From Zygnema cylindricum (taxonomy: Eukaryota; Streptophyta; Zygnematophyceae; Zygnematales; Zygnemataceae), in the NCBI GenBank assembly GCA_037447655.1, contig JBBHKE010001379.1, forward strand, positions 1 through 62,658: DNA of 62,658 nt, given 5' to 3'. Positions 1-14,400 of this stretch are shown piece by piece. The stretch's first letter is position 1. Every line of letters begins with the position of its first letter. The position numbers and the translations under genes are program-made. The notes beneath the pieces were generated by a model. The model made no database searches and had not been told where the DNA came from. It was given only the letters and a program-made list of their open reading frames with translations.

Positions 1-129
1 ATCATCTTGAAACCTCAATCGTATTTTGAAGCAAGACAATCTTGCAATTAGGAGTCCAATTACAAACCGACATGCGGAAAAAAATATAAAGCAATCGCTG
101 AAAACCGGACATTAGAAGAAGTGGAATTA

Positions 130-1320
130 CTGAATGGGAAAAAGGCATTCGAGAAGAAGTGGGTAATTCAATTGAGAATTGGTACTTTTGGCAAAGTCTG
201 AAAATTTAAGGCTTCTCTCATGTGTAAGAAGTTTCATTATAAAGAGGGGTACGGAGACCTATACTTTGGTAGTAAATTTGATTCCCAACATATGATTATT
301 GTCATTACAGAGGCGAGAAAATAAAAGTTCCATCAAATAGAATTTTAAAATTTGTCTTTGAATGGTGAACTGAAAAAAAAAGTCTACATAAAGGTATGGA
401 GTGCGTGACGCCTCCAAAATCTCTCTATGTTCGTGGTACCTTTATTTGCATAAAGTGCTCTCAAAATTTAGTTTTGTACAAAAAACTCTAGAGTGCGTGA
501 AAGACGAAGGTGTGAACCAAGTATTTTTTCTGGTGTACATTGATAACTTCATATTGACCTCTAATACCTTCGATAAGAGACGCAAGTTGAAGGATTATAT
601 GCGATTACATTCTAAGGTAACCCCCTTTGAAGTTGTCCGTTACATCCTTAAGATTGAAACGATTCGTCAAGAAAATGGTGATGTCAAACCAAGTCAAGTG
701 TAATACTATTGCAAAGTCTTATCCAAGTTCTCTATGCTTAACAATAAATCGGTGATGTCGGCTTTGAATAACAAGTTACAGATTCCTGTCGGTCGATTGA
801 AAGGGCACATTGGGAGGTATTGAAGCGGATATTTTTCTATTTGGGAAACGTGATCGATATCAACCTTGTTTGCAAATATAGATCAGAACTTCTAGACTCA
901 CCGAATATTGCCATTCGAATTGGGGCGGAGACTTTGATACAAAGAAAACTACATCTAGATATACTTTTCTCTTTGGTAGGGCAACAATTTTGTCGAGCTC
1001 GAATCCCTATCCAACCGTCGCCCTCAGTTCAACCAAAGCGGAATACATGGCTGTTTGTCATGCATCCAAGGTCTCTGTTTTGGTCAAGGAAATTTTGGGT
1101 GAATTAAATTTTTCATTAGTTGTTTTGAGTATTTTTATGGACAGAATGAGTTTTATGGTTCTTGTGAAGAATCCCATTTTTCACAAGCGCACGAAACATT
1201 TTCATGTCCACTGGCTTGGCATACGAGATCTGGTGACTTTGAAAGAAATCGAGTTTTGTTATGTGACCATTCTAAAAGTGGCTGCCAATATGCTGATAAT
1301 GGCAACTCCATGATATAATT
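130..1320 (+). pseudogene. Ty1/copia pol remnant (reverse transcriptase to RNase H)
   Basis: This is a decayed 3' part of a copia polyprotein. Early on it resembles the copia RT start (GKKAFEKKWV, then LMCKKFHYKEG in place of the usual LVAKGF-QKEG). At 530-560 VYIDNFIL replaces the catalytic YVDDLLL, so one catalytic aspartate is lost. The C-terminal RNase H part is clearer at 1015-1313: LSSTKAEYMA, a mutated DN-x-S block, and KNPIFHKRTKHFHVHW, matching the family's KNP-FH-RTKHI motif. Stops and frameshifts separate the pieces, so no product is expected. It lies upstream of the first recognised exon of the large mosaic gene, on the same strand, and could sit in its first intron or promoter region. 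Family assignment is firm; the exact 5' edge is not. Confidence 0.8.
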
Positions 1321-1378
1321 TTGAGAAAGCCACTGAAACGTTATGAGTCTTCAACGATTGTCATATTGAGAGAGGAAT

Positions 1379-1900
1379 TGTTGGATTTATCGTTGAGAAT
1401 CAGGCATTCTCAGATTTCCACGATGTTTTGATTCGTGGAGTATGATTTTGTTTTGAGTATGTATGTTATCGTCGCAGTTTTTTTTGTTTGGTACTTTGCT
1501 GTTTCGGTTGTACTGCCGATTCATATTAGTTAGCTTAGAAGCTATGGTAGCTTAAGCAGATAGCTTACACAAGTCAGGCTTTCTCGGGCTTAATGGGATA
1601 AATGGAGTGAGTAGTGTGGAAAATAAATCACCTTTTTAGAAAAGCGTCGGCTAAGTACAAAACTTTGGCAGGAATTGCTTTGTCCTTGGAAATGCTTTTA
1701 CTTTCGCTGGTGTGAACTGTCTTCTTATTGATTCTATTATCAGACTAATCAAAAGAACTCAAGACCTCATATAAGTCATTCCCATAATAATTAATATACA
1801 AAGCCACATCTGTGGCACATGTTTTTCTCTTCCACAATGCACTTATATTCTCAAAAAAAATCGCAAACATTTTTTCTCTCACATTTTGACGAAAATTCGA
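1379..1900 (+). repeat. Probable 3' LTR remnant of the copia fragment
   Basis: A short purine run (gagagaggaat) precedes TGTTGGATTTATC at 1379, the expected polypurine-tract/LTR junction just after a copia RNase H. The following AT-rich sequence has no coding signal. The right edge is a guess because no second LTR copy is present for comparison. From about 1900 to 2410 I see only AT-rich sequence without a recognisable feature. Confidence 0.4.
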
Positions 1901-2410
1901 AGTGTGAATCTACCTACAAATCGCTTAAACTCTTAAACAAGAATAATAGTGGACACGGACTCCTGAAAAAAACTAAAGTACAAAAGGATGCTCACTAAGT
2001 ATGAACAAGAAACAAAGTGCGGAGTGAAACATTACTTTAACCATATGAACAAAACGTACAAATTGAAATCCTAAAGGCGCGATCCAGTTCTCGACCGAAA
2101 TGAAACCACGCTAATAATGAATCGATTCAACACATTGCAATTCCGAACATTCCTAACTATAGGCTTTCTCTCGTAGTAATATTTATACAATATGTGTACT
2201 ATTTTGTAAAATTAAATATTAGTTTCTAGTGACAAATGCCAATGCAACATCTTTTTATAAATTCAGAGCAACATATTGTATATTTTGTTTACCAAATAAG
2301 AATAGTATTTTGTTTAGTTGTTCAGATTGTAGTGTTAGTTTATGACTTGTGCGGGCGTTATATGGGGAGGGGGGTTTGGCTGGGTGGTGCGGGGAGAGAG
2401 AATTTTACAG

Positions 2411-2482
2411 AGTGTTAGCCGCCAACAAATTGAGTGGGACCATTCCGGAATGCATCGGGAAGATGACCCGTCTTGAACAAAT
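2411..2482 (+). CDS. LRR exon 1 (GC donor)
   Basis: A 72-bp exon after acceptor ttttacag. It encodes one 24-residue plant-type LRR (LAANKLSGTIPECIGKM), matching LxxNxLSGxIPxxIGxL. To keep the 72-bp unit the donor must be the rare GC type (gcaagt at 2483), a known minor splice class; the GT four bases later would break the phase. It is the first LRR I can recognise. Confidence 0.7.
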
Positions 2483-5400
2483 GCAAGTTTTTTTCTGGTT
2501 TTCTTTTTATCATTTTATATTATTAGTGTTGTCGGTTTTGTTGTCGTTATGTTTTCTTTTGTTGCTATTCTTATTGTTAATATTTTTTATAGATATTCAT
2601 TATTTTTAATTTTGTCATTTTAGCTATATATGTATATATGTATACAGATGTTCATTTTAACTTTTTGTCATTTTAGCACTAGTAGCCTTATTGGAAGTCT
2701 AACAAAGAAAATGACTAATTTAACATCTCCTTCTAACTTTTTATTCCTAAACACTAAATTGGAGTCTAGAACTTTATTTTAGTGTTGTATTCTTTCCAGC
2801 GGTGTGCACATACCGTTGGTAGTTTAGGAGATTCTAATCGGAACCTAAAGAATTTTTTATTTTTCTTGATTCCTTTTGCCTATCCCTCCATCAGATACGC
2901 CTAGATTAGTTGTACCTCGGACCTCCTTTGCGGCTTCTCGGTTTTCCTTATTCTATAAAAGTCTTTCTATCTCAATTGTAAAAATTATCCTTAGCAAAGG
3001 CAAAATTTCAGCGACAAAATTCTCCGTTTTGGCTTCTTTTTTTGTCTCCCCTTTCTACATATACTTTGATCCTTCTAGACTTCATTTTTTTGACTTTTCT
3101 ATTTTTGGTTTTTCTCTTAATTCTGCCTTTCATGGCCTTTCCTGCCATAAGCTGTTTAAACTCGGGGGGATCGACAAGTGCTTAAATAGCCCTTGTTATC
3201 TACCCCACCTAAAACCCACAATTCTTCTCCAAATGATGCATATAAGAATTTGTTGAAAAGCACCTGGTGTCTTATTTCCATGGTAAATTGGGGGCAGAAA
3301 AAATATCAAGGTTTGAAACGCAATAGCGTAAGGAATACGAAATGCTAAAAAATAAGAATACACAATAGTTTATGTTAAATCAGGAACTTCTCTTTTATCC
3401 TGTAATTTTTGTACACATACTTAGTGGTATTTGTAAATGCTTCATTTGCACTTCACCAGATCTGGACCTTAAACGTCGTGATACACGTCTTTGTGTAAAA
3501 GGACGTTCGGATGTGATCCACGTCAGCCTTCACTTTGCGCACGTCATTCAGCACGTGTTACTATTTGTCAGTTAGCAATGTTGTCACGTTACTCGGTCTG
3601 ACACATCTTTCAATCACTCAAGGCTGCCATTAGTTTTTTCATTGTGTTCTCAGCCAACATAGATAATATTTTCAGTGGAGTATTCAAGAAGGTTTTCAAG
3701 AAAAATTGTCAGAGTCAAATTTATTACAAATTGGAAGTCAATCAGCATTGTGTAATCCATTCAATGCTACAGAGGAACAATAAAGTCATTAGCAAAGATA
3801 AGGTATTGCAAGCGATAAAAGAAGACCTTAACAAGCTAGTAAAATAATATTTCTTCTTGCTTTGCATTCATTTCATTACATTTTTCTTGCAATCACTGAT
3901 TCTATTTCTATCCTTGGTTACCTTTGTGACTTGTGATTTCTATGGTCTGGGCAGTGGTTATGAGTTTAGGGTTCAGGTATGATTGACTTTTGTATTCAAG
4001 CAATGTAGTTAATAGGACTGATCTAGAACTTTAGTAATGTTGTAAACTACATACACAGTTTCATTACAAAAAAAAAATGCTCCTGGCTTGGGTTTTGTAA
4101 ACCGTTAACATAATATAATACTTAAAATCAACTTTTTGGCACAAACCTTTTAAGTTGCGATCTCTACCGTTACAAAAAAAATTAAGCCAAAATGAGCTTA
4201 GCAATTGAGAATGCATTTCATGTTTTACTTCTTGATGCTCCTCTATAGGTGAGGATCCCTCAAGAACCGTAGATTGGTTCGTAGATATTCAAATCAAAAT
4301 GATTTTTTCTCCTATTATTTCCGTTTCTCCAAAGCTACTTAATATAAATCGGAGTGAAAATTTCTTAAAAGTTGTCTATCTAAAAAATGTTACGAAAAAG
4401 TCGAATTTTTGTTTGTTTTTAACATTATCCTGCGCATATTTAAAAAAAAATATAGAATGAAAAGGTATCAGTGTAAAATATACGACCATGAATAAAACAC
4501 CTTTTTTTTACAATTGAAAAAAGATAAAATTTCAATCGGATAAATTTTCACAGGTGAAAAATGTGTTCCAAAATGGTCAAATATGCTCCAAAGTTGGTGC
4601 CATAACCATACTATCCAGTGTTAATCACAATTTGTTTTTCGATTTCCTTTTTGAATTGATTTTGATGCTACCCGCAGTTGTTTACTGCAACGCCACTTTT
4701 GTCCTTTTGTTGCCCCATTGTTAATTCATCCAAATTATCCTAGGAAAACCTAAAAGATGTTAAAAAAATTGATAAATAAAGCGTAGGAAACCACAAAGAA
4801 AAAATCTAAAATAAAATTTTCCCATAATTTGTGAATGTAAAGAGTTTATTTGAGGGGGGTTACAAATGTCAAGATTGAATCTCTGTAATATTTCCTACTA
4901 AGTCGTAAACCTAAAAAACCACAAAAAAACCTAAACCTTAAAAGTTTTCGGTTGTTTTTTGGCTATTTATTTTCGTTTTTTGGTTTTGAAACTGTATAAT
5001 GTCTAAATAACTGAAAAAAAAACCAGAAACATCCCGTAATTTGATAGACCTAAGATTTTTAAGTGGTGTTACAAATGTCGCAGATGGTTGTCGGATAACC
5101 AGTTCACGGGAAGTATTCCGCCGTCCATCAACGAAATTAGGGGCCTTACAAAATTGTACGTTTTTTTCCATGACATTTTTAGGGTTTGTTTTTTTTTGTT
5201 TTTTTCAATTCTCGCTTCTTAGATTTTTGAGGGTTTTATTTTTGCAAATTTCTTGGATTTTAAGTTTTATTTTTTAGGCTGCTCGACGTGTTTTTAACAT
5301 TTCTTATAGGGTCATGTGCTAGGATTCAACATTTCTTTAAAGACTTTTATAGGATCATTTTAGGATCTTCAAGTATTTTAAAGATATCAGGGTTTCTAAA

Positions 5401-8400
5401 GAATTTTATGTGAGATTTTTTTAGGACAATTATTTTTCTCTCTTTTATGGTTTTTCAGTTGTAGTTTTTTGTTTCTTTCTTTTTCATGTGTTTTTTGGGT
5501 ATTTTTCGCTAATCAAGCTAGCAGTACTTGTGATGTTCATGGCATTTCATGAGGGAGAGGGAGAGGGAGAGGGAGAGGGAGAGGGAGAGGGGGAGGGAGT
5601 GGACGAGGAAAAAAGAGAGGTGAAAAAGTACGAGGAAGAGAAATAGGCGGGAGATCAGGTAAAGAGAAAGGGCGACGGAAAGAGATGACGACTAAAATGG
5701 GTGAGGGGAGTCATGTGGGATAGGGATGGAGAGGGAGAGGGAGAGGTAGAGAAGAGGGAGCAAGAGGGTCTCTCTGTAAGCTGAAGGGGCAAGACATGGA
5801 GCGTAAGGGTGGGAAAGAGAGGGAGAAAGAGAGTAGTCATGAGAGGGAAGGTGGAACCAGGTTGTCCAATCAATGTTGAAAGTTTCCAAAAGGTATTTTT
5901 TGAAGATCGATGTCCAGAGTTAACATTTGAAATGTAAGAAAAAACTCACAGAACTTGAATCCTAAGCTAGGTCATCTATGATTATTATTATTATTATTAT
6001 TACAAAAGAATTTGAATCCATTCTTGAAATATATAAACAGAAGAAAAGAAGGAGAAAAAAAATATAAAGTAAAATTGTGGATGGTGGGGATTTGCGGGTT
6101 CGGGGGGGAGCTGCCGCGGAGGGAGATGACAGGGGTTTAAATAACAACCGCTTGTCCGGAAGTATCCCAAATTTCGATCAATTAGTGATTGTTCGAGAAG
6201 TGTACGTGAAGTTTATTATATGGATTGTTGTTGCTGTTTTTGTTATTTTGTTTCATTTCATGGTCACTGTATCGTATTTGAGTAAGTATATCCGGAAACG
6301 GAAAATCCCATTTGTTTCCCGTATTCGGCAGTAACATCGTAGCGATTTTTTTTTTCTTTAAAATTGGAACATATAAATAATCTATTTATGCGCTACATTT
6401 TTAGAGAAAGATATTGATAATATTCGTTAGCACCAACGCTGGAAGTAAATGAATTGGAATTTTTGGTTTACTAGGCAAATCAGTCCGTCTTGCGTCTTTG
6501 ATTATCTTTGTCATTTTTTTCAAAAAAAAATCCAAATTTGTGTGAATGATGTTACAAATCAGGATCGATCTGACGCTCATAAATACACTCACGAATCACA
6601 GCGGAAGCAAATAAAAATATACAATTCATAATTTTATAGATCACACGAAAATTCAGCAAAACATAAATATATTTCACTGAAGCTTTTCTCACTTACAATA
6701 TTTCCTCACTCACTCACTCACTCTGATTGCTAACTCTGATCACTGCTTTGATACCAATTGTATATTTTTATTTGCTTCCGCTGTGATTCGTGAGTGTATT
6801 TATGAGCGTCAGATCGATCCTGATTTGTAACAAATGATAGACAGCACACCAAAGTACTTATGGCAAAAAAATGAGATTTCTCCACCAAAAACGGCAAAGC
6901 TAAAAATTTTCACAGTGACCAATGAGAAATGGACAATTTGTGCGTGGACAAACTTTTTGACTACTGAAAAATTTGAATTTGGGTAGGCATCAAGTAGAAG
7001 GAAAAAGTGACACAATGCAAAATAAAAGAACACGTTAGTAAAAAAGTTGTAGAGCTTTCAATTTTTAACTATAAAAAAAACGAAATTTCTAGCTTTTTAA
7101 TTTATACGGATGCGTCCATAGGCGGACTTGGCAAAAATCTGGTTCATGTGGTCACCAAAGTCCAGAAAAATTTAATCCGCATTCTAGGGACGCAAACCTT
7201 CATTTCCCGTAGTACCGGTTAGTGATCCAATGAGAACACATTGTTTCGCCAGCATCATTGTACACACAAATTCACAAACTTTTAAGGTTAAGTCTTTCTG
7301 TGAGGGATATAAGTGGGTAAGTGTTAGTGAGGAGGCAACTGTGAGTGAGAGGAGTGTTTTGTAAAAGGAAAAGTTGTGGCTAAATAAATATATTTTTGGG
7401 CAAATTACTCTGTGTGGTGATTACTTTTCGTTTGTGTTATTAGAAGACTTCCGCTGTGCATTTTGAGTACAACGATCCTATTTTTATCACTTAGAGGATA
7501 CGTTGTTTGTGCAGTAGAAGCTCTTTTCCAAAGGTGAACCTTAATTTTAATAAATGCCTGTCGAAAATGAAAGCGGACCTATTTTTCCAAGTTGAAGTTA
7601 AATTGAACTCTAACTTACAAATGCATGTGAGAAATGAAAAATGGACATCAATGACGATATTACATTTGTAATTTGAATTTTAATAAATGCCTGTGGAATA
7701 GAAAATGAATAAATCTTTCCATTGATGAATTTTAATTTTAAGACATGCCTACAAAAATAAACATCTTTTCCACCATGATAAAATTTAATTAAGAAAAATG
7801 TCTATCCTGTAAATGTTTGGATGTGTATAAAAAATTTGTCATTCCGTAATAGTACAATTTCAAAAAGTGGAAAAAATTCTATAATCTCTACGTGTGACTG
7901 AAAATATGCCCTAAATTCTTAGATAGTTATATTTTTTAATGTTTAATGTTTCCCAAAACCTCGAAGCAAAAATTTATTCAATGGTATCCAAATTTTCAAA
8001 TCCATTCCTGACTTTTTGACACAACGACTTTGGTTTTCTCTCGAAAGAAATCATGTTTTATTCTAAGATCGAAGGTTGAAGGATTGGAAATTTCAACTGC
8101 TGTTTAAAAAACAGAGATGGAAAATTAAAGTGTGAAGTTGTGAACAGTGAAAGAAAAATCAATAATTTTTTGTTTTAACAACGATTTACTGAATATTTTG
8201 TTCCAAATTTTAACGGAAAAGTCGTATCATATAATTTTGCATTTTCCCTTTTTTTTTATTTCCCTCTTTGTGGTCTCATTCATGGAGTACTTTTTGAAGA
8301 TCAACCCTTTTTTCAGTATTTATATCGAATATCTACACTTTAGGCGGGTTCTGTTGGTTTAGAATGACACCCATAAATGTATACATTTTTTAAAATAGAC

Positions 8401-11400
8401 TCTTAGACATATATTTTTGTTTGTAACCATGTTTATAAACGATATGAAGAAAAAACAGGACATTGGTTTTTTTTTCTTTCAGATATTTATGTCAAAATCA
8501 GTTGACCGGAAGCATTCCGGCATCCATCAGTCAAATGCGTAATCTCCAAATTTTGTAAGTCTTAAATCCTAAATCTTGAATACCTTAAAACTAAAAGGGC
8601 CAGAATTCTAAAAACATAACCTGGAAGCCCTAAATCACGTACCTTAAAAGTAGAGATTTTATAGAAAAAATAAATGATGCCCCCGTTTTATACGGAGAAG
8701 GAATGGAAAATCTATTTTGGACGACTGGATTTTCTTGGCAAATGGATTTTTCTTTTTTTGTCAAATGCGAGTTATGAACATCGAGCTTTGAAAAATAATG
8801 AGTTCGATGACTCTGACGAAAATATATAAAAAATGAAAAGGTGAAAGTCCTCGAATAAAAGTTGCCAAAATCGGCTATTAATGAATTGTTATTTATGAGT
8901 AAATGAGGGTGTTGTTTGGTTCTTAAAAAGTGTAGCTTCAATATCAACATGGAAATAGATGCAGGGAGAGAGATAAAGAGATATAGTGGAGGGAGACAAA
9001 GGAGATAGGGGGAGCGGGGGGAGAAAGAGGAAAAATGGACGGAGGTAGGGGCGACGATGGAGAGAGAAGAGTGGTGATGCCGGGGGGGAGGGAGGCGGGG
9101 AGAGAGGGAGGGAGGGAGGAAAGAAAAGGACTTCGAGGAAAGGTGTGAAGGAGCGACGGAGGGAAACGGGGAGGAGATGAACGATGGTCGAAGGAGAGTT
9201 GTTGGAGGAGACAAAGAGAGATGAAAGGAGGAGGTTGTTGGAGGGAGGGAAAATATTTGTCGAAGGGAGGGAGAAGCGTGATTGTCGGAAGGAGGAAGGG
9301 AAAGAGGGAGGGAAAGTGGGAGGAATGGAGGATCAGAGGAAGAGAGAAATGCACGTTTTATTCTTTTAAGAAAATGTTCTTAAAATTTTGTTACAATAAA
9401 TCTAGGAATCATGCATCATATTTAGACGACTATCTTAAGTTGTTTTTAGATTTAAACTATTGCATCGATAGAAATTTATTAAAACATATGCGTGTTTAAA
9501 AACATAATAATACGACATATAATACAACTATAAGAACATAGCTATATATACAATGCAAAACGAAACAATCATTACATCCATTTTATTATGGGATTGGATT
9601 TTGTTGGAGAATTCGCAGATGGCTATATGATAATTTTTTGACTGGAAGTATCCCGTCATCTATTGGTCAATTGCAAAATTTTATAAGCTTGTAAGTTTTT
9701 CTTTTCCTGTTGGAGGATTTGTGATTTTGGTTTTGACTTTGATTGTAATGGAGATTTACTTTTAGATCTAGGATTCGATCCCGGTTTGAAGTTTGATTTT
9801 GAATTTAATTTTTTTTTGTTTTATTCTCATTTTTATTCTTACTTTCATTTTCATGTTCATTTGATCTTGATTTTTGTTTTAGCTTGGATTTTGGTTTTGG
9901 ATTTGGTTTTAAATTTTGTATTATGATGTTGGTGTTTATGTTGGTTTTAATTTTGTTTCAATTTCAAATTTGTTTTTGATTATCATTTTTTGAATTGATT
10001 TTAACTTTGAATGTGATTTTCTTTTTATAAATTTTGATGTGCAAGTTCAGGTATTAGTTTTGGTTTTGGTTTCGTTTCAACTTTTATTTCTTTTTTCATT
10101 AGCATGTTATATTCACTTTTACCTTCATCTCGATTTTCTTTTTCCTTTCAAATTTCATCTTTCATTCACAAACGGATTTGGTTTTGAATCTAATTTTAGG
10201 GTTTACAGGATTTTTTTACTTTCCAAATCTATTTTTGATTTTTGTTTTGATTCTGATTCTGGTTTAAAATTTAGATTTTCGTTTTGATTTGCAATTTTGA
10301 TTTCTGCTGTGATTTGTGTTTCGGAAACATTTATATATATAAATATATATTAATGTATATATACATATATGCTAAGTTATCATTTTGTTTATGTAGGTTC
10401 TTGTTTTCCATTAGAGTATTGTACGGTTTTTCACTTGGAAAACCTTCAAATAATTGAAAAACCCTTGAAAATCGTGAAATCCTATAATTTGGGAGGTAGG
10501 AGAGAAGGCTCAGAATTAAAAGGAAAACGTACGTTATTGACGTATTTGCAACTGCAATTTTGAATGAACATTGTAAAAAGTTACATTGCAAAAACTGACA
10601 AATAATAATGTCCTATTGGTGATTCTAGTATCAAAAGCACTGTAGGGTAATAGGACTGAATAGCTTTCCAAAAAGTGAAAAACGGCTGGAAATCCGAAAA
10701 TGTTTGACCCAATCTTTGCATTAGAACATAAAATTTTATAAAAAGGTAAATCATAAAACCTTAAAGAATCTGAAGCATATAACCAGTTATAATAATAAAA
10801 AAATGTAATAATGGTCGATTTTTCCTTTTGTGATGGTCAAAAATCCACCATTACTAATTTAAAATGGTTTGGGGTGGGGGGAGAGGGAGCTGGATCTGGT
10901 GGATTCAACAGACATCTATTCAATAACTCATTAAGCGGAAATGTTCCAACTTCCTTCGGTGATTTGACGAACCTGGAACTCTGGTACAAATACATCTCTT
11001 ATTTTTTTGTTTTATGATATAAAAAGTAAAAGTTTTCTTATAATGTAATAATCATGTCCTGATTTTTGATTTATGCAAAAAGTGAAAGATGGTGTGTCTA
11101 AAAATTAGTGTGGGTATCGAGGACCATTTGCTGATATTCGATATAGTTCGAATTTCAGGTACCCGATAATCCATATATCGCTTCTATATATCGAAAACGA
11201 AAATATCGCGATGTATCGTCAATATATCGCCGATATATGGAAGCTTTAAAAAAACAAAAAAAAATACAGGTCATCAAAGTCACGTGCCTTCGGACAAGGT
11301 GACCGTAAAATCTTTGCCGAAAAGAAATACGGTTTTTCCCTGAAAGTCAACAGAGTGAAGGAGATCTTTGAGGTAGATTGACGCTGTACACTTGCGAAGT

Positions 11401-14400
11401 ACACATACATAGTAAGCAAGTACGGATTTCCATACGAAAATGGTCGGTTTTCAAATTTTTGACGATTTTAGAGATTTGATGGTCAACTTACAAGGAACCA
11501 CTCAAATCAAAACACTTATGTAAAAACTTGTTTACAGACGTTAAGCGATGTAACCGAGGCCTCTGTAATACAAAATTTTTGTTGTCCGTACTGTTACAGA
11601 GACCACCTTGTCCGTACTATTACACCTTGTCCGTACTATTAGAGAGACCACCTAATGCAACCATACCCCAAATAAATAATTATATGAATTACATAATTAG
11701 TACTTTTTTGTCGGTTACATTTTGCGGCGTCTACCTTTAAGTCACGGAACGAAAATCACGTCGTACGTCACGTCGTACGTGGCGTATCAGACAATATGTC
11801 ATTTTCGCTAAAATAACATATTATATAAAAATATTAAATATCAAATTTAAAAAATACTATATATCGCGATATATATTGCTATTATTTATGTCGGTCTCGG
11901 TACGATATATCGAGGGGTCTTCTCGGTCGATATTCGATATATCGAACATCAAAATTATAGCGATATGAATTTACCCGATACCCAACACTACTAAAAATAA
12001 CAGTTTTCTTATTTTTTATTTTTCTATTTTTACCTTTATGATGTTACTTTCTTTTTGTATACTATTTCCTTTTAAAAAAAGTAGCCTGTAGGACTGTACG
12101 GGGATCGAACGCCAGTTTAGGCGCATAAGTATCCGTATATCCGCCCACCTAGAAACCATTATCCCTAATCCAAACATTGTGTATGTCTTTTGAAAGCTCT
12201 TACTTTCTATTTACTAGTGTTGCATATTCAACAGGTTCTATCGATAATCATTAAGTACTTTCTTAGGATTCTAGATTATCGACATATCGACACAATGTAA
12301 CGACGACCATAATCACGGTATAGCAACATCGATATTGGAATCGGTACAATCATTACTTTCCGTACATGTATCTTCTAAATTACTTTAATTTAAATAAAAA
12401 CTCAAGTGACAATCGTCGATTATTGCGATATCGATGTTTATCTGTTAAGCCAAAAAATATCGGTTTTTCGACTTCTTAGTATTATGATATACATAAATCT
12501 TAACTCATCGACTTTGATTTTGATCAGGACGCATTACTACTATTTACCACATTGATAAACAGGTTGAACAAAAGTTACGATTGAAACAAGACTTCAAAAA
12601 TGATACAAGCAATTTCAAAAAGGCCAAAACAAATGCACTAAATGATTTATAAAAATGATAAATTACTAAAAAATAATAATTGGTAATACCGCTCAATTTT
12701 TCCGTATAAATTATCTTAAAATTTGAAAGGAAATGTCCAAAGAGGAACTTAATAATTACTATTGCCCCCGATACAATTTTTCAGTTTTATGATGCAGCAC
12801 CCGGGCTACCTAGTGCCGTAACAGTTATCACTTGAATTTCAGCTTCATGTTTAATCAATTTAATGTTGCTTAAAATTAGAAAGCTTTGGTGAGATTGGCC
12901 GAGAACAAGTTCGGGACCTATTCAAAAATTTGTATTTTGAGGATTTTAATTGAATCTAAACAGGATTTTTGAAAGGTGCAGACCTATCATTGCGCTTCTT
13001 GGTTGAGCTGTATTTGATATCACTCTTAGTAAGCCATAGATGGTCTGATGAAAATCGAGTTTGTGATTTCCAATGATTTTTTTTGGGTTTTTTTGGGTTT
13101 CTAGGATTCTCAGTTGTTTTTTAGGGTCTTTTATAGCTGGATAATTTTGCTTTCATTGTCCTTGTGGTACTTGAACCATTTTTATTAGATTCAAAATACA
13201 ATCGTATGCATGGTTTTCTGTACTTTCACTGTTTTGGACATCAACCCATTATGTAAACTAAATATCTCCAAAGTTTTCGTTGTTGTTCTTTGTTTAGCTC
13301 TATTTAGCATGAAATGCTGGTGGGAGGGGGGAGAAGTTATTTTGTTAAAAGTGGTTGATATAACGCTAATTATTTGGGAGAAGAGCTTTATTAATTATTC
13401 AATTTTCTTCCTCCGAATTATTAGTGGTCCTATTTAAAGCTGGATTGTGATTTCTAAGTTTCTTGTAAGTTTTGTATGACCAATACTTCGATTCATTAAT
13501 AAAATGCAATATTTACTTCTGTTAACATATTACAAAGCCAGGTTATGTAGTCTTATTTCTAGAACAAGACTTCCACTTGGTCCCAAACTCAAGTTGGGTG
13601 TCAACGAGTATTATCTTTTATGAAAGACATAGAAAGCAAAGTTTGGGGGTCGCCTATTTTTATTTGGGATGTTTATTTTCGAAGGACCTGCACCAAACGT
13701 TACATAAAACTCACAAATTTGTCGTATCTTCAAATTTTGTCTAATAAAGAGTTGACCAATGAAATTTCGAAAATCTATTATTTTTTAACCATAGTACTAA
13801 GTTTTCTCGATTATTATCAACCTGTACATCTTAGAAGGTTTCATTGCCAATAAAGCTTAAATTGGTAAAAAAAATGAAAATGATTTTCTAAAACAGATAA
13901 TCTGTACATATTGAAGTTGAGCATCTTTTTTATGAACGACTGTAGTCTTACTACCAATTTAAGAATTGCTGCAAAACCAATATTTGTACCTTGCCTCTAT
14001 AGTTTTCCAGCTAAAATTCGTAATAACAATAATAGGTAAAACTCGTAATAACAATAATTTCTGACATAATTTTTATGCGGTTTTTTATTTCTTACTGTTA
14101 ATGTTCTTCTTCTCGGTACTTTTATCCTCATGTTCCAGTAATATCTCATCGAACTATCTCACGGGATCGGTCACTACCTCAAATGGACATCCTCAATGTG
14201 ACGAACTGGAAAAGAACTGTTTCAAATCCACACAAATTCCGTCCGAATGTCCTGTTGCAAAACAGCGGAGTGGAAACGAATGTGAACAATTCTGCAATGC
14301 AACTCAAGTTGGAGGATCTTGTGGGGGAAATGGAATGTGTAAAATTAGTGTGAACGGGATGACATATACATGCGAATGCTATGACGGATATATCAACGAC

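Noticed and set aside
3644-3847. 67-codon frame resembling a small helical protein
   Set aside because: No recognised domain, no splice context, and length is unremarkable for AT-rich intron sequence.
7007-7222. Possible Gypsy RNase H (YTDASIGGLG)
   Set aside because: The motif is short, with no other RNase H or RT blocks around it.
8630-9354. Pro/Ser/Leu-rich minus-strand frames of 130-190 codons
   Set aside because: They lie over a purine-rich tract; composition alone explains them.
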